37,262 bases of DNA from Candidatus Chloroheliaceae bacterium (GTDB lineage Bacteria; Chloroflexota; Chloroflexia; Chloroheliales; Chloroheliaceae): NCBI GenBank assembly GCA_013390945.1, contig JACAUC010000024.1, forward strand, positions 1-37,262, given 5' to 3'. A model generated the notes under the pieces. The model searched no databases, was not told where the DNA came from, and saw nothing but the letters and a program-made list of their open reading frames with translations. The position numbers were made by a program, and so were the translations under genes. The stretch's first letter is position 1. Each line of letters starts with the position of its first letter. Of this stretch, positions 7,739-16,542 are shown piece by piece.

Positions 7739-8293
7739 ATGTTAGATAATACGGATAACACTAATAGTAGCGCGATACCCTATAATTTGTTTGTACTGAA
7801 CCCACGCTGCCGTCCTTTCCTTACAGGTGATCGGCGTGACCGCCAAGGGTGGATCTGGGCGTTGGTGATTGCACTTTTTTTTGGCTTTATGGGCTTTATA
7901 ATGGTAACTATTCCCTTTCGGAGCAGTCGGTACAGGCTTAGTCTCTTTCCATCTATCGTAGTGATCTTCTTGGGGTTGTTTTTGATAATTGTGGGTTTGG
8001 CTTTCTTATATGTCGTGGCTAGGCGGCACTACCTTGAGAAGACTGGTCAAATTTTGCAAGGGGAGTTGGTTAGTATTAAGGGCGAAAGATCGAACATCAG
8101 CACTGGTAGCCATTCTAACCGCAAACGGAAACATATAGTTAGTGCTAGTTACCGTTTTAGAAGTCCTTCTGGTAGAACCTTAGAAGGCAATAATTCTGCC
8201 GCACGGGATGATTTGAAGCATCATACTTTACCTACGGCGGGTACACCTGTGGCCGTTCTTTATATTAACGATAAATACTTTGGTCTTTTGTAG
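7739..8293 (+). CDS. Small DUF3592-like membrane protein
   Basis: The start is placed at the ATG at 7739 behind GGAG, giving about 184 residues. An earlier in-frame start at 7634 would run through the palindromic repeat and is unlikely to be real. Two transmembrane segments (IWALVIALFFGFMGFIMV and SIVVIFLGLFLIIVGLAFL) are followed by a soluble C-terminal domain that starts ARRHYLEKTGQILQGELV. It ends with a strand-rich segment containing GTPVAVLYI. This two-helix plus small beta-domain layout is typical of DUF3592 proteins, whose function is not known. It lies 63 bp before queA on the same strand, but a functional link is not evident. Confidence 0.6.
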   Translation: MLDNTDNTNSSAIPYNLFVLNPRCRPFLTGDRRDRQGWIWALVIALFFGFMGFIMVTIPFRSSRYRLSLFPSIVVIFLGLFLIIVGLAFLYVVARRHYLEKTGQILQGELVSIKGERSNISTGSHSNRKRKHIVSASYRFRSPSGRTLEGNNSAARDDLKHHTLPTAGTPVAVLYINDKYFGLL

Positions 8294-8356
8294 ATATTAT
8301 AATTTGCTTTCGGTTAGTTTTGTTTGAATAAGCCTTCGGGAAAGACGAAAAAGATA

Positions 8357-9421
8357 ATGACCCTGCCAATTTCCGAATTAAAAACGGGTGATTTTGATTA
8401 TGAATTGCCGACCGAACTGATCGCCCAAACTCCTGCTGAACCCCGCGACGCTTCCCGCTTGCTAGTTCTTGACCGCGCGGGAGAGACTCTTACTCACCGC
8501 GAAAGTTTCCGCGCCCTCCTTGACTATCTCAGGTCGGGTGATGTGCTGGTGGTGAATGAGAGCAAGGTTATTCCAGCCCGACTCTTTGGCAAAAAGCAGC
8601 CGAGTGGTGGTCAAATTGAACTACTGCTGTTGCGTCCCGCTCCTTCATGGGGCGGTTTTTGTTGGGAGGCACTGGTTAGACCGGGACGAGGGACAAAACC
8701 GGGCGCACACTTTTGCTTTGGGCCAGAATCGGGGGAACCATTAGAGGCTGTGGTACGAGAAATAGCTCCTTCGGGAGGTCGTTACATTGCTTTCGCGCGT
8801 GACCCACTCCCCTTTTTGGAGAAGTACGGTCAAATGCCCCTTCCGCCTTATATCCACCAGTCGCCCACTGACCCGCAACGCTATCAGACTGTCTATGCCA
8901 ACCCGAATTTGCAGGGTAGTGCCGCGGCTCCTACCGCCGGATTGCACTTTACGCCTGCTTTGTTAGAGGAGGTGCAAGCTAGGGGAGTTAGCTTGGAAAA
9001 AGTCACGCTACACGTGGGGTTGGATACCTTTCAGCCAGTTAAAGAGGAAAACGCCCTCGAACACCAGATGCACAGCGAATGGTGCGCCCTTGACCCTGCA
9101 ACCGCCGAACGGCTCAACACTGCTCGTGCCAACGGTGGCCGGATTATTAGCGTGGGTACTACCGCAGTTCGCACCCTTGAAACCGCCTATAATGCTGGGC
9201 AGTTGCAACCTTTTGCGGGCGAGACTCGCCTCTTTCTCTATCCGGGCAAATCCCTTCAGGCGGTGGACGCGCTTATCACCAATTTCCACCTGCCACGCTC
9301 TACGTTGCTTATGTTGGTTAGTGCTTTCGCCGGGCCGGATTTTATTCTACGGGCATATCGCGAAGCGGTCGAACAACGCTACCGCTTCTTCAGTTTTGGT
9401 GATGCCATGCTGATTCTTTGA
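8357..9421 (+). CDS. queA: S-adenosylmethionine:tRNA ribosyltransferase-isomerase
   Basis: QueA transfers and isomerises the ribosyl moiety of SAM onto 7-aminomethyl-deazaguanine at the wobble base of tRNA, making epoxyqueuosine in the cytoplasm. The 354-residue length fits the family. Family signatures run throughout: FDYELPTELIAQTP and PRDASRLLVLDR near the N-terminus, GDVLVVNESKVIPARL, then the MPLPPYI segment, GSAAAPTAGLHFTP, VTLHVGLDTFQPV, VGTTAVRTLE and the C-terminal NFHLPRSTLLMLVSAFAG. The ATG at 8357 matches the family start; an upstream TTG at 8324 would add 11 residues. No other queuosine gene is in the window. This is the clearest housekeeping gene on the left side. Confidence 0.97.
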   Translation: MTLPISELKTGDFDYELPTELIAQTPAEPRDASRLLVLDRAGETLTHRESFRALLDYLRSGDVLVVNESKVIPARLFGKKQPSGGQIELLLLRPAPSWGGFCWEALVRPGRGTKPGAHFCFGPESGEPLEAVVREIAPSGGRYIAFARDPLPFLEKYGQMPLPPYIHQSPTDPQRYQTVYANPNLQGSAAAPTAGLHFTPALLEEVQARGVSLEKVTLHVGLDTFQPVKEENALEHQMHSEWCALDPATAERLNTARANGGRIISVGTTAVRTLETAYNAGQLQPFAGETRLFLYPGKSLQAVDALITNFHLPRSTLLMLVSAFAGPDFILRAYREAVEQRYRFFSFGDAMLIL

Positions 9422-9474
9422 GCTTGTGCGTTGAAACTCGAAAGTTCAGACGAACTAACCGGGCTAAAAAACTA

Positions 9475-9502
9475 TAGACAAAACTCTAAAATTTGTTATA
9501 AT
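9475..9502 (+). promoter_or_regulatory. Probable promoter of the 9677-15681 gene group
   Basis: TAGACA (9475-9480) and TATAAT (9497-9502) are separated by 16 bp, and a TG one base upstream makes an extended -10. It would give a leader of roughly 170 nt before the ATG at 9677. Confidence 0.5.
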
Positions 9503-9676
9503 TAATAAAACAACATGACATAAGAATCACTGTGCGGAAGTACTCTAAGCACTACTTGGCTGCGGCCTCAGAAAGGCAGTAATCTGAAGTGTTGAGAAAG
9601 TTAACAGGCCATTTGCAGAGCAGGTTCGCCGCTCTTGAGAGGATCAATCCGAAAAAAGGCGAATAGGGGTGGCGCA

Positions 9677-12436
9677 ATGTATGTGGTAGCAAACCAACTG
9701 GAGTTGAGCGGTGGGATGAGGCGTGACCGAGGTGTCTGCTTGGTGGATGCCGAACTTTATATGCCACCATCAGCGATCCAGAAAAAAGGGACACTCTATA
9801 TTATTACCGAAATCGAGGGCGCACCCTCGAACCCGCTTGACCAAGGCGGACAGAGTCGGACGGAAGGTGCGACGGTCTGCGCCGAAACGCAGATGGTCAT
9901 CCTTCAGGAATATTATAACTTTACCGTCAGTGCTACAATCACGAGTGCTTTACGTCATGCTCTTGAAGTTGCCAATCAAAAGGTTTTCAATCGCAATAGT
10001 GCAATGTTGCCTCCCGAACGGCGGGGGTTAGGTGTAACCTGTGCGGTAGTACGTGGCAAAGAACTATATCTGGCTCAAATGGCTCCTACTCAAGCTTTTC
10101 TAAACCATCAGGGCCAACTTATAGCTTTGCCCTCCCAAGCCCCACTTGAGGAAAATCTAGCGTCGCGCCCACTTACTCCCAATCCCACCTCCGATAGCCC
10201 GCGACGCAGTGATCTCTTTAATCCTCTGGGCCGTCACTCTAATATTGAGCCACTACTTAGTCACCATCTCTTTGAGGAGAGCGACTTGTTGGTACTCTGC
10301 TCCACTAGCTTTGCCGAACAATTGAATAACGAACAGGCCGAGAACTTTTTCCTAAATCAGGAGGATAATCGGGCCGTTCTTTACCGTCTAGCCGATTTTG
10401 CTCGTTCCTTCCATCTTACCGACGGCTATGTACTGACGGTGGAGGCCAAAGCGGACTATGCTTCCAATCAAACCAAGAACCTCCAAGCGGGTCCGGTTAA
10501 GCCCGAAGAGAGCCGCTTGCGTTCTTCCGTAGAAGGTGTTGCCGCCTCGGTTAGCCTCTTTACCTCTAAATTTGCGGCCCGCAACCGAAATCAGAGCGCT
10601 CCCGCCCAACGTGACGATTATGTCTATGAGGATATGCCTCCTCGTCTTATTCCCAAGAATGTGCGCTCACCTCAACCTGGAGCAGAGACTTGGAGCGAGG
10701 AGATAACTTCACCCCGCCAACCCCCGGCCAACCCCCTTGAGCCGTTGTTGGCCGATGACCAACTTAACGATCCTTGGTTGCGCCGGGAGGAAGATAATCT
10801 GGAGCAACCGCCTTATCTGCGTAACCGAAAACCTTCGTCGCCGCCGGATGAATCACCCGCACCCACCCGCGATTTTACCTATAATGGCGAAGCGTCCCCA
10901 AAGGCGGAGCATTTACCGCCTAAGACCACTCACTCCTATTCTCCGCCGTTGCCTTCGATCAACGAAGAGCCTGAGCAGGTTTGGGGTACCTCACCCCTCA
11001 AGCCTAAACGTCGGTTCGGGTGGGGTAAAAAATCAGGAGGTAAACTATTAGGCCGTCTGGAAACCACCCCTGCCAATAGCCCTTACGTGGATCTTGTTGG
11101 GGTTAAAGGCTATGATGCTCCCCCCCTAGACCAACTTGAAACGCAAAAACTAGACAAAATAGCTAACGGTAAGCGTTGGTGGTTGACGGTCGGGTTAGTA
11201 GCTTTGTTGGTGGTGGCGGTGCTGTTTCTGCTCTTTGCGGTTATCGGGGCGGGCGGTGGCAATTCAAAGGCGTTGGAATTGGTAAAAGCGGCAGAGCAAA
11301 AGCGTGGACAAGCAGGTATCCTAGCCGCCACTAATCCAGCGGAGGCTCGCAAATTGATTGAGCAGGCCAAAGTTGATCTTGCCGCTGCTGCCAAAGAAAA
11401 ACCCAACCTGCCCGATATTGCCAGTGTCCAGAACGGTTTGAAGCTTACCCTTGACAATATTAACCGAGTGGTGATACCGTCTGACCTGCGCTTAGCGGTT
11501 GACCTGACCAGCCAAGGCACGGATGTACGCCTCACCCAAGCAGTGCTTTCCCCAGTCGGTGATATGCTCTATCTAATGGATACTGGAAGGGGTACTATCT
11601 ATGCTGCCGATTTAATCGGCAGTATCAAGCCGATTCTCAAAACCGGCGACCCCGCCGGTGGTGCGGTCTTTGGCAAACCTGTCGCAATGACCTCCCGGCA
11701 GGATAGTATTTTAGTCTTGGATGACCAAAATATCTGTTATATCTACAACCCCTCCAAAGGGGATTGGGCCGCCGTAAAGTTGGGGGGAACAGGAGGCTGG
11801 ACTAGACCAGTGCGCCAGATTGCAACTTATCAAGGTAATCTCTATCTGGTAGGGCCAGTTGGGAGCCAGATTCTAAAATATAATTCAGGTGCTTATAGCA
11901 GCACTCCCGACGAGTGGCTCAATCCCGTGACAGGGGATGGTCTTAAACTGGATCAGATTAGTGCAATGTCCATTGATGGGACTATTTTTACCATAAGCAA
12001 AGAGGGGCGGATGCTCCAACTCGCCCGGCCTAGTGGCAAGCCTAAAGGCGAAGTTCAGGCCGACTACGACTTGAACGCTGGGGAAAGGGTAGGACCGCCC
12101 CTTAATAGTCCGCGTACCCTTCAGGTAGGAGCGCTTGATTATCCCTATGCTTTCGTGGCGGATGGCGAGAAGCGGGTGCTTCAATTCCAAAAAGAGGGTG
12201 GCGGCTTTGTTCAGCAATTCCGGTCTTTGCCTAACGGTAAAGAATTTGACAACTTGTGTGATGTGGCAATGGATACCTTCAATAAAAAGCTCTACCTAAT
12301 CGGGGAGCAAAAGGTCTATGTCTTCCACTTACCAACGGAGACGGTGGGGCCAGTCATCAGTGCCACTATTTCCGGCGGGTTGGTCACTCCGGTTGCTAAT
12401 CTTAGTCCTAAACCCACTCCCACTTTTAATCCCTGA
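9677..12436 (+). CDS. Membrane protein with degenerate PP2C-like domain and extracytoplasmic propeller
   Basis: The start is placed at the ATG at 9677 behind AGGGGTGG (about 919 residues). Residues 1 to about 250 follow the PP2C phosphatase strand order, including LGVTCAVVRGKELYLAQM and ESDLLVLCST. However, the positions that normally read GDSR and TDG are MAPTQ and TSF, so metal-binding aspartates are missing and it is probably not an active phosphatase. A long Pro-rich linker (about 270-480) leads to one transmembrane helix near residue 500 (LTVGLVALLVVAVLFLLFAV), then an Ala/Lys-rich helical stretch and a C-terminal beta-propeller-like domain (PVGDMLYLMDTGRGTIYAADL and later repeats). It heads a group of secreted proteins, which suggests a transmembrane sensing or scaffold role. 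This is inference. Confidence 0.55.
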   Translation: MYVVANQLELSGGMRRDRGVCLVDAELYMPPSAIQKKGTLYIITEIEGAPSNPLDQGGQSRTEGATVCAETQMVILQEYYNFTVSATITSALRHALEVANQKVFNRNSAMLPPERRGLGVTCAVVRGKELYLAQMAPTQAFLNHQGQLIALPSQAPLEENLASRPLTPNPTSDSPRRSDLFNPLGRHSNIEPLLSHHLFEESDLLVLCSTSFAEQLNNEQAENFFLNQEDNRAVLYRLADFARSFHLTDGYVLTVEAKADYASNQTKNLQAGPVKPEESRLRSSVEGVAASVSLFTSKFAARNRNQSAPAQRDDYVYEDMPPRLIPKNVRSPQPGAETWSEEITSPRQPPANPLEPLLADDQLNDPWLRREEDNLEQPPYLRNRKPSSPPDESPAPTRDFTYNGEASPKAEHLPPKTTHSYSPPLPSINEEPEQVWGTSPLKPKRRFGWGKKSGGKLLGRLETTPANSPYVDLVGVKGYDAPPLDQLETQKLDKIANGKRWWLTVGLVALLVVAVLFLLFAVIGAGGGNSKALELVKAAEQKRGQAGILAATNPAEARKLIEQAKVDLAAAAKEKPNLPDIASVQNGLKLTLDNINRVVIPSDLRLAVDLTSQGTDVRLTQAVLSPVGDMLYLMDTGRGTIYAADLIGSIKPILKTGDPAGGAVFGKPVAMTSRQDSILVLDDQNICYIYNPSKGDWAAVKLGGTGGWTRPVRQIATYQGNLYLVGPVGSQILKYNSGAYSSTPDEWLNPVTGDGLKLDQISAMSIDGTIFTISKEGRMLQLARPSGKPKGEVQADYDLNAGERVGPPLNSPRTLQVGALDYPYAFVADGEKRVLQFQKEGGGFVQQFRSLPNGKEFDNLCDVAMDTFNKKLYLIGEQKVYVFHLPTETVGPVISATISGGLVTPVANLSPKPTPTFNP

Positions 12437-12439
12437 TTG

Positions 12440-13378
12440 ATGTTTATGAAGCTTAAACCTCAAAGAGAACCTTCTTATTCGCACCACCTCCTTGCTGCTC
12501 AAGCCAGCGGGAGGTGGCGTGTAGTAAGGTTGGGCCTCCTGCTACTAGCACTGTTATTGAACCTTTCGGCGGCCTCTGCTCAGACACCGAGGCCACGCCT
12601 GCCGGAACCTCCAGCACCTTCGGGCAATACCTCCGATTATCTCTCCGAATCATTGCGTCTACTATTTCCCTCGGTGGCGGCTCCGCTCGAACTGGCCGAT
12701 ATAGAGACTCCGCTCTTTCCTAGCAGTACGCTTGGGTTTGATCTAGTGCCGCTTGGGGCTATTGCAGATGCTAGAGACTTGAGTTTGGTGCTACAACCGC
12801 TTACCAAAACTTTGACCCTGCAACTAAAGGGAGGGATACGTGGGCGGATTTTTGCCTCTCCTCCTTGGCTTCAGCCTATACCCGACCGCTTTGTCAATCC
12901 CAAGGAGAGTGGCGAACTAAAGGTGGCTATTCAGGTGCGTCAGGATGCTTCCCTAGGGGCCGGTTTATTGCCCGGTCAAACTAACTGGGGCTTGTTGCGG
13001 GTTTCGCTCAACGGGGTTATTTTCGATTATGCCACCCCCCTAGTGGTTGGACCGCCTCCTCTGGTAAAGACCGGGGATTCTCGCCGGGTCTTTGACCTCT
13101 ATCATCAAGTAGTAACGCGGCTAGATAGTCGGGGCGATTTAGCGGCGGCGATTGTCACTCCTGAACAACCCAACGCTGGACAATTTATCTTGGGACTGGC
13201 AGTAGATTATCTAGGGGAAAATGGCTATAATGGACGGCTAAGTGAGGCTGATTTTGTCGGTCGCCTCGCCGAGACCCTTGCAGGTAAGGATTATAATGGG
13301 GATGGCTGGATCGGTTTCCGCCAAGAGGATATTTTGGTTGGTGCGCCGGGCTGGGTCTTGGGCAAAAAAGTAAAATAG
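12440..13378 (+). CDS. Secreted protein with a calcium-loop motif
   Basis: This protein of about 312 residues starts 3 nt after the stop of the preceding gene, so the two are probably co-transcribed. An N-terminal signal sequence (VVRLGLLLLALLLNLSAASAQ) is followed by a Pro-rich mature start and a beta-rich body. Near the C-terminus, from residue 284, DYNGDGWIG matches the DxNxDG calcium-binding loop of dockerin and EF-hand proteins, but only one loop is evident. I do not recognise the family. Its position between the pseudo-PP2C/propeller protein and a beta-helix protein suggests an extracytoplasmic partner in the same assembly. The start could also be the ATG at 12446. Confidence 0.5.
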   Translation: MFMKLKPQREPSYSHHLLAAQASGRWRVVRLGLLLLALLLNLSAASAQTPRPRLPEPPAPSGNTSDYLSESLRLLFPSVAAPLELADIETPLFPSSTLGFDLVPLGAIADARDLSLVLQPLTKTLTLQLKGGIRGRIFASPPWLQPIPDRFVNPKESGELKVAIQVRQDASLGAGLLPGQTNWGLLRVSLNGVIFDYATPLVVGPPPLVKTGDSRRVFDLYHQVVTRLDSRGDLAAAIVTPEQPNAGQFILGLAVDYLGENGYNGRLSEADFVGRLAETLAGKDYNGDGWIGFRQEDILVGAPGWVLGKKVK

Positions 13379-13404
13379 TAATGATAAATAGTCAGAGGCT
13401 AGAG

Positions 13405-15231
13405 ATGAGAAATATTAAATTCTTGATTAAAAACTTATTTCCTCGAACAATTTTGTTAATTTGTTTGGTTGGATTACTAACTATCCCATTGATAAATCCT
13501 AACTATGAAGAAAAACATATCGAAAGGTATATTGAATCTAGTTTGCAATCGAATTTCTTAGGTTGCTATACTTTGCCACTGGACGGAATTTTACAAGACG
13601 CTGTAAATCAGTTTGATTGTGTTCAGCTAGGGTCAGGTACTTGGAATACCACTGCTCAGATTTCTATGCCAACAGGTCACAAACTAATCGGTGTTGGTCG
13701 TGATAGCACTATCTTGAAAGCAATTGCACCTTGGCAAGGTAATGGAACGGGTACTCCAGCGGCTGTGGTGCATAACAATAGTAATTCTGCCATTACGATC
13801 TCTAACCTTACGGTGGATGCCAATAACTTAAGTCTCCTTGGTATTGCCGATCATGGTATAACGGTAGACAATGTTCGTGTTACTGGGGCTAAGTGTGATG
13901 GAATAGGTATTGCTGGAAGTGGTATGGTAGTGCAGAATAGCCTGATTGAAAATAACGGTAAGCAATGTGATTACACCGGAAACCCAGGTTCAGGTATCTA
14001 CATGACCAGACAACTTAATGATTTTGGATTAGGGAATTACACCCCCCTAATATATAACAATACAATCCAAGACAATGGTGGCCCTGGAATAGATATAGAT
14101 CGGGTTTGGGGTGGTGTGGCTATCAGTAACACTATCACGAATAACCAAGCATGGGCCGCATTCAGCCTGTATTCTAGTAGTAACTGGACGATTAAAAATA
14201 ATATCATTCAACATCCAATCAATAATAATTATAATATGCCAGGTCATGCCTATTGTAGTGGTGGTTCCTCCGGCAACTATGCTGCGGCTCTTGCACTCTG
14301 CCAAGATACCGAAAAAAGTAATGAAGTAGTTACTTCAAACTTGATATTGAATAATCAGATTGTTGGCTGGTATGGTATCAAGGTAATCGGTAAGGACGAA
14401 GTTTCGCCTTTCTCTGTGCCTACTTCCAACCTATTTCAGGGTAACAATATCTATGGTTCTGTAGTTGGATGTGCAGATGATACCGAAATTGATCTTAACC
14501 CAAATAGTATCAATATGTGGGTGAATAATAATTGTGCTGGCAAGAGTAATACCCTCCCCCTCTATTTTAATGTAGCTTGCCCTAGTGCCGTTAACCAAAA
14601 CAAAATCCAAGAATGGAATATTGGTGCTACCGATCTAGCTACAGTAGATAATTACATTCAACTTTTCAATCAGGAAAGAACAGGCGGTGGCGATTTTCTC
14701 CTTGGAGCTAAAATTCCGGCTGGAATGGTCATCGCTACCAATCTAGGAGCAGCAGGAGCAGATTGGACACAACTACCTCTTAAACCTTTGGTTAATTATC
14801 AGAATTATGGTCTGTTTGAAACGACTGGAGAATATACTGCGGTTTATGCAGGTGCTTGTATGACTATAGCTCCCTTTTTTAACGTTAGTGAATCTTCTGA
14901 CTATGGCGATTTCACCAAAGTTGGAACTCTTAGTTGGGCCTTGAAAAATGCGTTGGCGGGTCAAATTATTACGCTCTTTGACCCTAACCAGATTAATATC
15001 AATACGCAGTTACTTCCTTTGCCAGCAGGTGTTAAGCTGATAGGAAACTGCGACAGCAATGGTTCAGGAGTTACGCTCGATGGTTCTTTGTCTGGCAATA
15101 ATCAATCTGGACTGATTCTAAGCGGTGATAACCTGATTTACGGCTTAAAAATTATAGGCTTTCAAGGTAAATCAATCAATTCTAATCGAAGTAAAAATAA
15201 CCGATTAAATTGTTTAGTAATTAAAAAATAA
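13405..15231 (+). CDS. Secreted or membrane-anchored right-handed beta-helix protein
   Basis: This protein of about 608 residues starts at the ATG at 13405 behind AGAGG; an ATG at 13381 has no ribosome binding site. An N-terminal hydrophobic segment (TILLICLVGLLTIPLI) acts as signal or anchor. The body shows classic parallel beta-helix turns: HKLIGVGRDSTIL, NSAITISNLTVDANN, MVVQNSLIENNG, TPLIYNNTIQDNGGPGIDI and WTIKNNIIQH. A second helix-like block near the C-terminus begins GTLSWALKNA and includes GVKLIGNCDSNGSGVTLDG. Such proteins bind or cleave polysaccharides or serve as surface structures; no catalytic triad can be named here. The gene is visibly richer in A and T than its neighbours, hinting at a separate origin. 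Confidence 0.65.
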   Translation: MRNIKFLIKNLFPRTILLICLVGLLTIPLINPNYEEKHIERYIESSLQSNFLGCYTLPLDGILQDAVNQFDCVQLGSGTWNTTAQISMPTGHKLIGVGRDSTILKAIAPWQGNGTGTPAAVVHNNSNSAITISNLTVDANNLSLLGIADHGITVDNVRVTGAKCDGIGIAGSGMVVQNSLIENNGKQCDYTGNPGSGIYMTRQLNDFGLGNYTPLIYNNTIQDNGGPGIDIDRVWGGVAISNTITNNQAWAAFSLYSSSNWTIKNNIIQHPINNNYNMPGHAYCSGGSSGNYAAALALCQDTEKSNEVVTSNLILNNQIVGWYGIKVIGKDEVSPFSVPTSNLFQGNNIYGSVVGCADDTEIDLNPNSINMWVNNNCAGKSNTLPLYFNVACPSAVNQNKIQEWNIGATDLATVDNYIQLFNQERTGGGDFLLGAKIPAGMVIATNLGAAGADWTQLPLKPLVNYQNYGLFETTGEYTAVYAGACMTIAPFFNVSESSDYGDFTKVGTLSWALKNALAGQIITLFDPNQININTQLLPLPAGVKLIGNCDSNGSGVTLDGSLSGNNQSGLILSGDNLIYGLKIIGFQGKSINSNRSKNNRLNCLVIKK

Positions 15232-15261
15232 AGCTGTTGCCATTATTCAGGAAGAACATAA

Positions 15262-15681
15262 ATGTTAGTGTGGTTGAGTTTGAAGCTAAAATATTTTGGT
15301 GGAATAATGCTTCTCTTGGTTTCGCTGCTGTTAGTGGGCTGTAGTGATAATTTGTTGCCCGCCGATATAGCCCAGCGTTATCTCGAACTGGTGCGGGATA
15401 GCTCTTTCTCCCAAGCTTATGATTTGCTTAGTACCGATTCGCAACTCAAGATTAGCCGTAACGAGTTTGTGGATCGTCTGAATCGGGCTAAATTAGAAGC
15501 CTCGATCTCTCGCACTGAAATCCTCAAAGTTAACCGCGACCCGGTAATTGTGGGTCAACGGGCCAGCGTTACCTATCAGATTGAAGTAACCATCTACTCC
15601 GGTCAAAAGATGCCTCTGTTCGAGGCGCTGGTATTGCTCCAGCAGGAAGGCGGTTGGCGGATAGTTTGGCCTCCTCAATAA
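15262..15681 (+). CDS. Small lipoprotein, NTF2-like fold suspected
   Basis: This 139-residue protein has a type II signal peptide: hydrophobic IMLLLVSLLLVGC, with the lipobox LVGC giving the lipidated cysteine. The mature domain (IAQRYLELVRDSSFSQAYDLLS, then VGQRASVTYQIEV and GGWRIVWPPQ) has the helix-then-curved-sheet order of NTF2-like or DUF4878-like domains, which are often ligand-binding and non-catalytic. The start is supported by AGGAAG upstream. It is the last gene of the group starting at 9677, and a possible terminator follows at 15724. Partner and role are unknown. Confidence 0.6.
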   Translation: MLVWLSLKLKYFGGIMLLLVSLLLVGCSDNLLPADIAQRYLELVRDSSFSQAYDLLSTDSQLKISRNEFVDRLNRAKLEASISRTEILKVNRDPVIVGQRASVTYQIEVTIYSGQKMPLFEALVLLQQEGGWRIVWPPQ

Positions 15682-15723
15682 GAATGAAACTCTCTTCTGC
15701 TTTAGAACGTATTACTAAGTAGC

Positions 15724-15748
15724 AACCTGTCTTTCAGGTAAGTTTTTG
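15724..15748 (+). terminator. Weak intrinsic terminator
   Basis: ACCTG, TCTTT and CAGGT form a 5-bp hairpin followed by AAGTTTTTG. The stem is short, so the call is tentative. It separates the lipoprotein gene from the two-component genes. Confidence 0.35.
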
Positions 15749-15801
15749 CTCTGGGATTTAAGTTATAGGAATTTTATTTATAATAGATTGATAGGAAGAT
15801 T

Positions 15802-16500
15802 ATGTTGAGAATCTTAGCGGTGGATGATGATCCTGAAATATTGGATCTCTTGAGCCGGGGCTTGCAGTTTGAGGGTTATGAGGTGGAGACGGCGTTGAAT
15901 GGGGAAGAGGCGTTGATTAGCTTTCGCCAGAGTGCCCCTGATTTGGTCTTGCTAGATCTAATGATGCCGGGTATAGATGGCCTAGAAGTTTGTCGTGAAA
16001 TGCGGAAGCTACGTGATACTCCCGTTCTAATACTTACGGCGAAAGATGCGGTGAGCGATAAAATAGCCGGATTGGATAGCGGAGCCGATGATTATGTGGT
16101 GAAGCCCTTTGTCTTTGATGAATTATTGGCTCGTATTCGGGCGCATCTGCGCCGCAAAATGCCCGGTGACGTACAAATGTTACAATTCTCTGACCTTACC
16201 CTAAATACGGCTACCCACGAAGTCCGGCGCAACGGTCAGCTTATTGAATTAACTTCCAAAGAATTTGAGCTTTTATACCTCTTTATGCAGTATCCGCGCC
16301 AAGTGCTGAATCGTGAAATGATTTATGATAAGGTTTGGGGTTACGATTTTGGGGGGGAGTCGAATATTATTGAGGTCTATATCCGTTATTTGCGTAGTAA
16401 ATTGGAAGTGCAAGGCCGTAACAAACTGATTCATACCGTGCGGGGAGTCGGCTACGCTCTGCGGGAGCCTGAGCCTCCGGTTAACACGGCTGCGAAATAA
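15802..16500 (+). CDS. OmpR/PhoB-family response regulator
   Basis: This 232-residue regulator has an N-terminal receiver domain and a C-terminal winged-helix DNA-binding domain. The receiver has the acidic pocket (AVDDDPE), the phosphoacceptor D52 in [10 protein letters not shown], the conserved Thr in LILTAKD and the Lys in DDYVVKPF. The effector domain shows [32 protein letters not shown] and the closing [13 protein letters not shown] and [11 protein letters not shown]. An AGGAAG site lies 6 nt upstream of the ATG. A TATAAT sits at 15779-15784, but no matching -35 is seen. It is followed 42 nt later by the kinase gene, its likely partner. Targets cannot be inferred. Confidence 0.95.
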   Translation: MLRILAVDDDPEILDLLSRGLQFEGYEVETALNGEEALISFRQSAPDLVLLDLMMPGIDGLEVCREMRKLRDTPVLILTAKDAVSDKIAGLDSGADDYVVKPFVFDELLARIRAHLRRKMPGDVQMLQFSDLTLNTATHEVRRNGQLIELTSKEFELLYLFMQYPRQVLNREMIYDKVWGYDFGGESNIIEVYIRYLRSKLEVQGRNKLIHTVRGVGYALREPEPPVNTAAK

Positions 16501-16542
16501 GCGGTTATTTTAGCTAAACCAATACTCTGTGATTTAGAAAGT

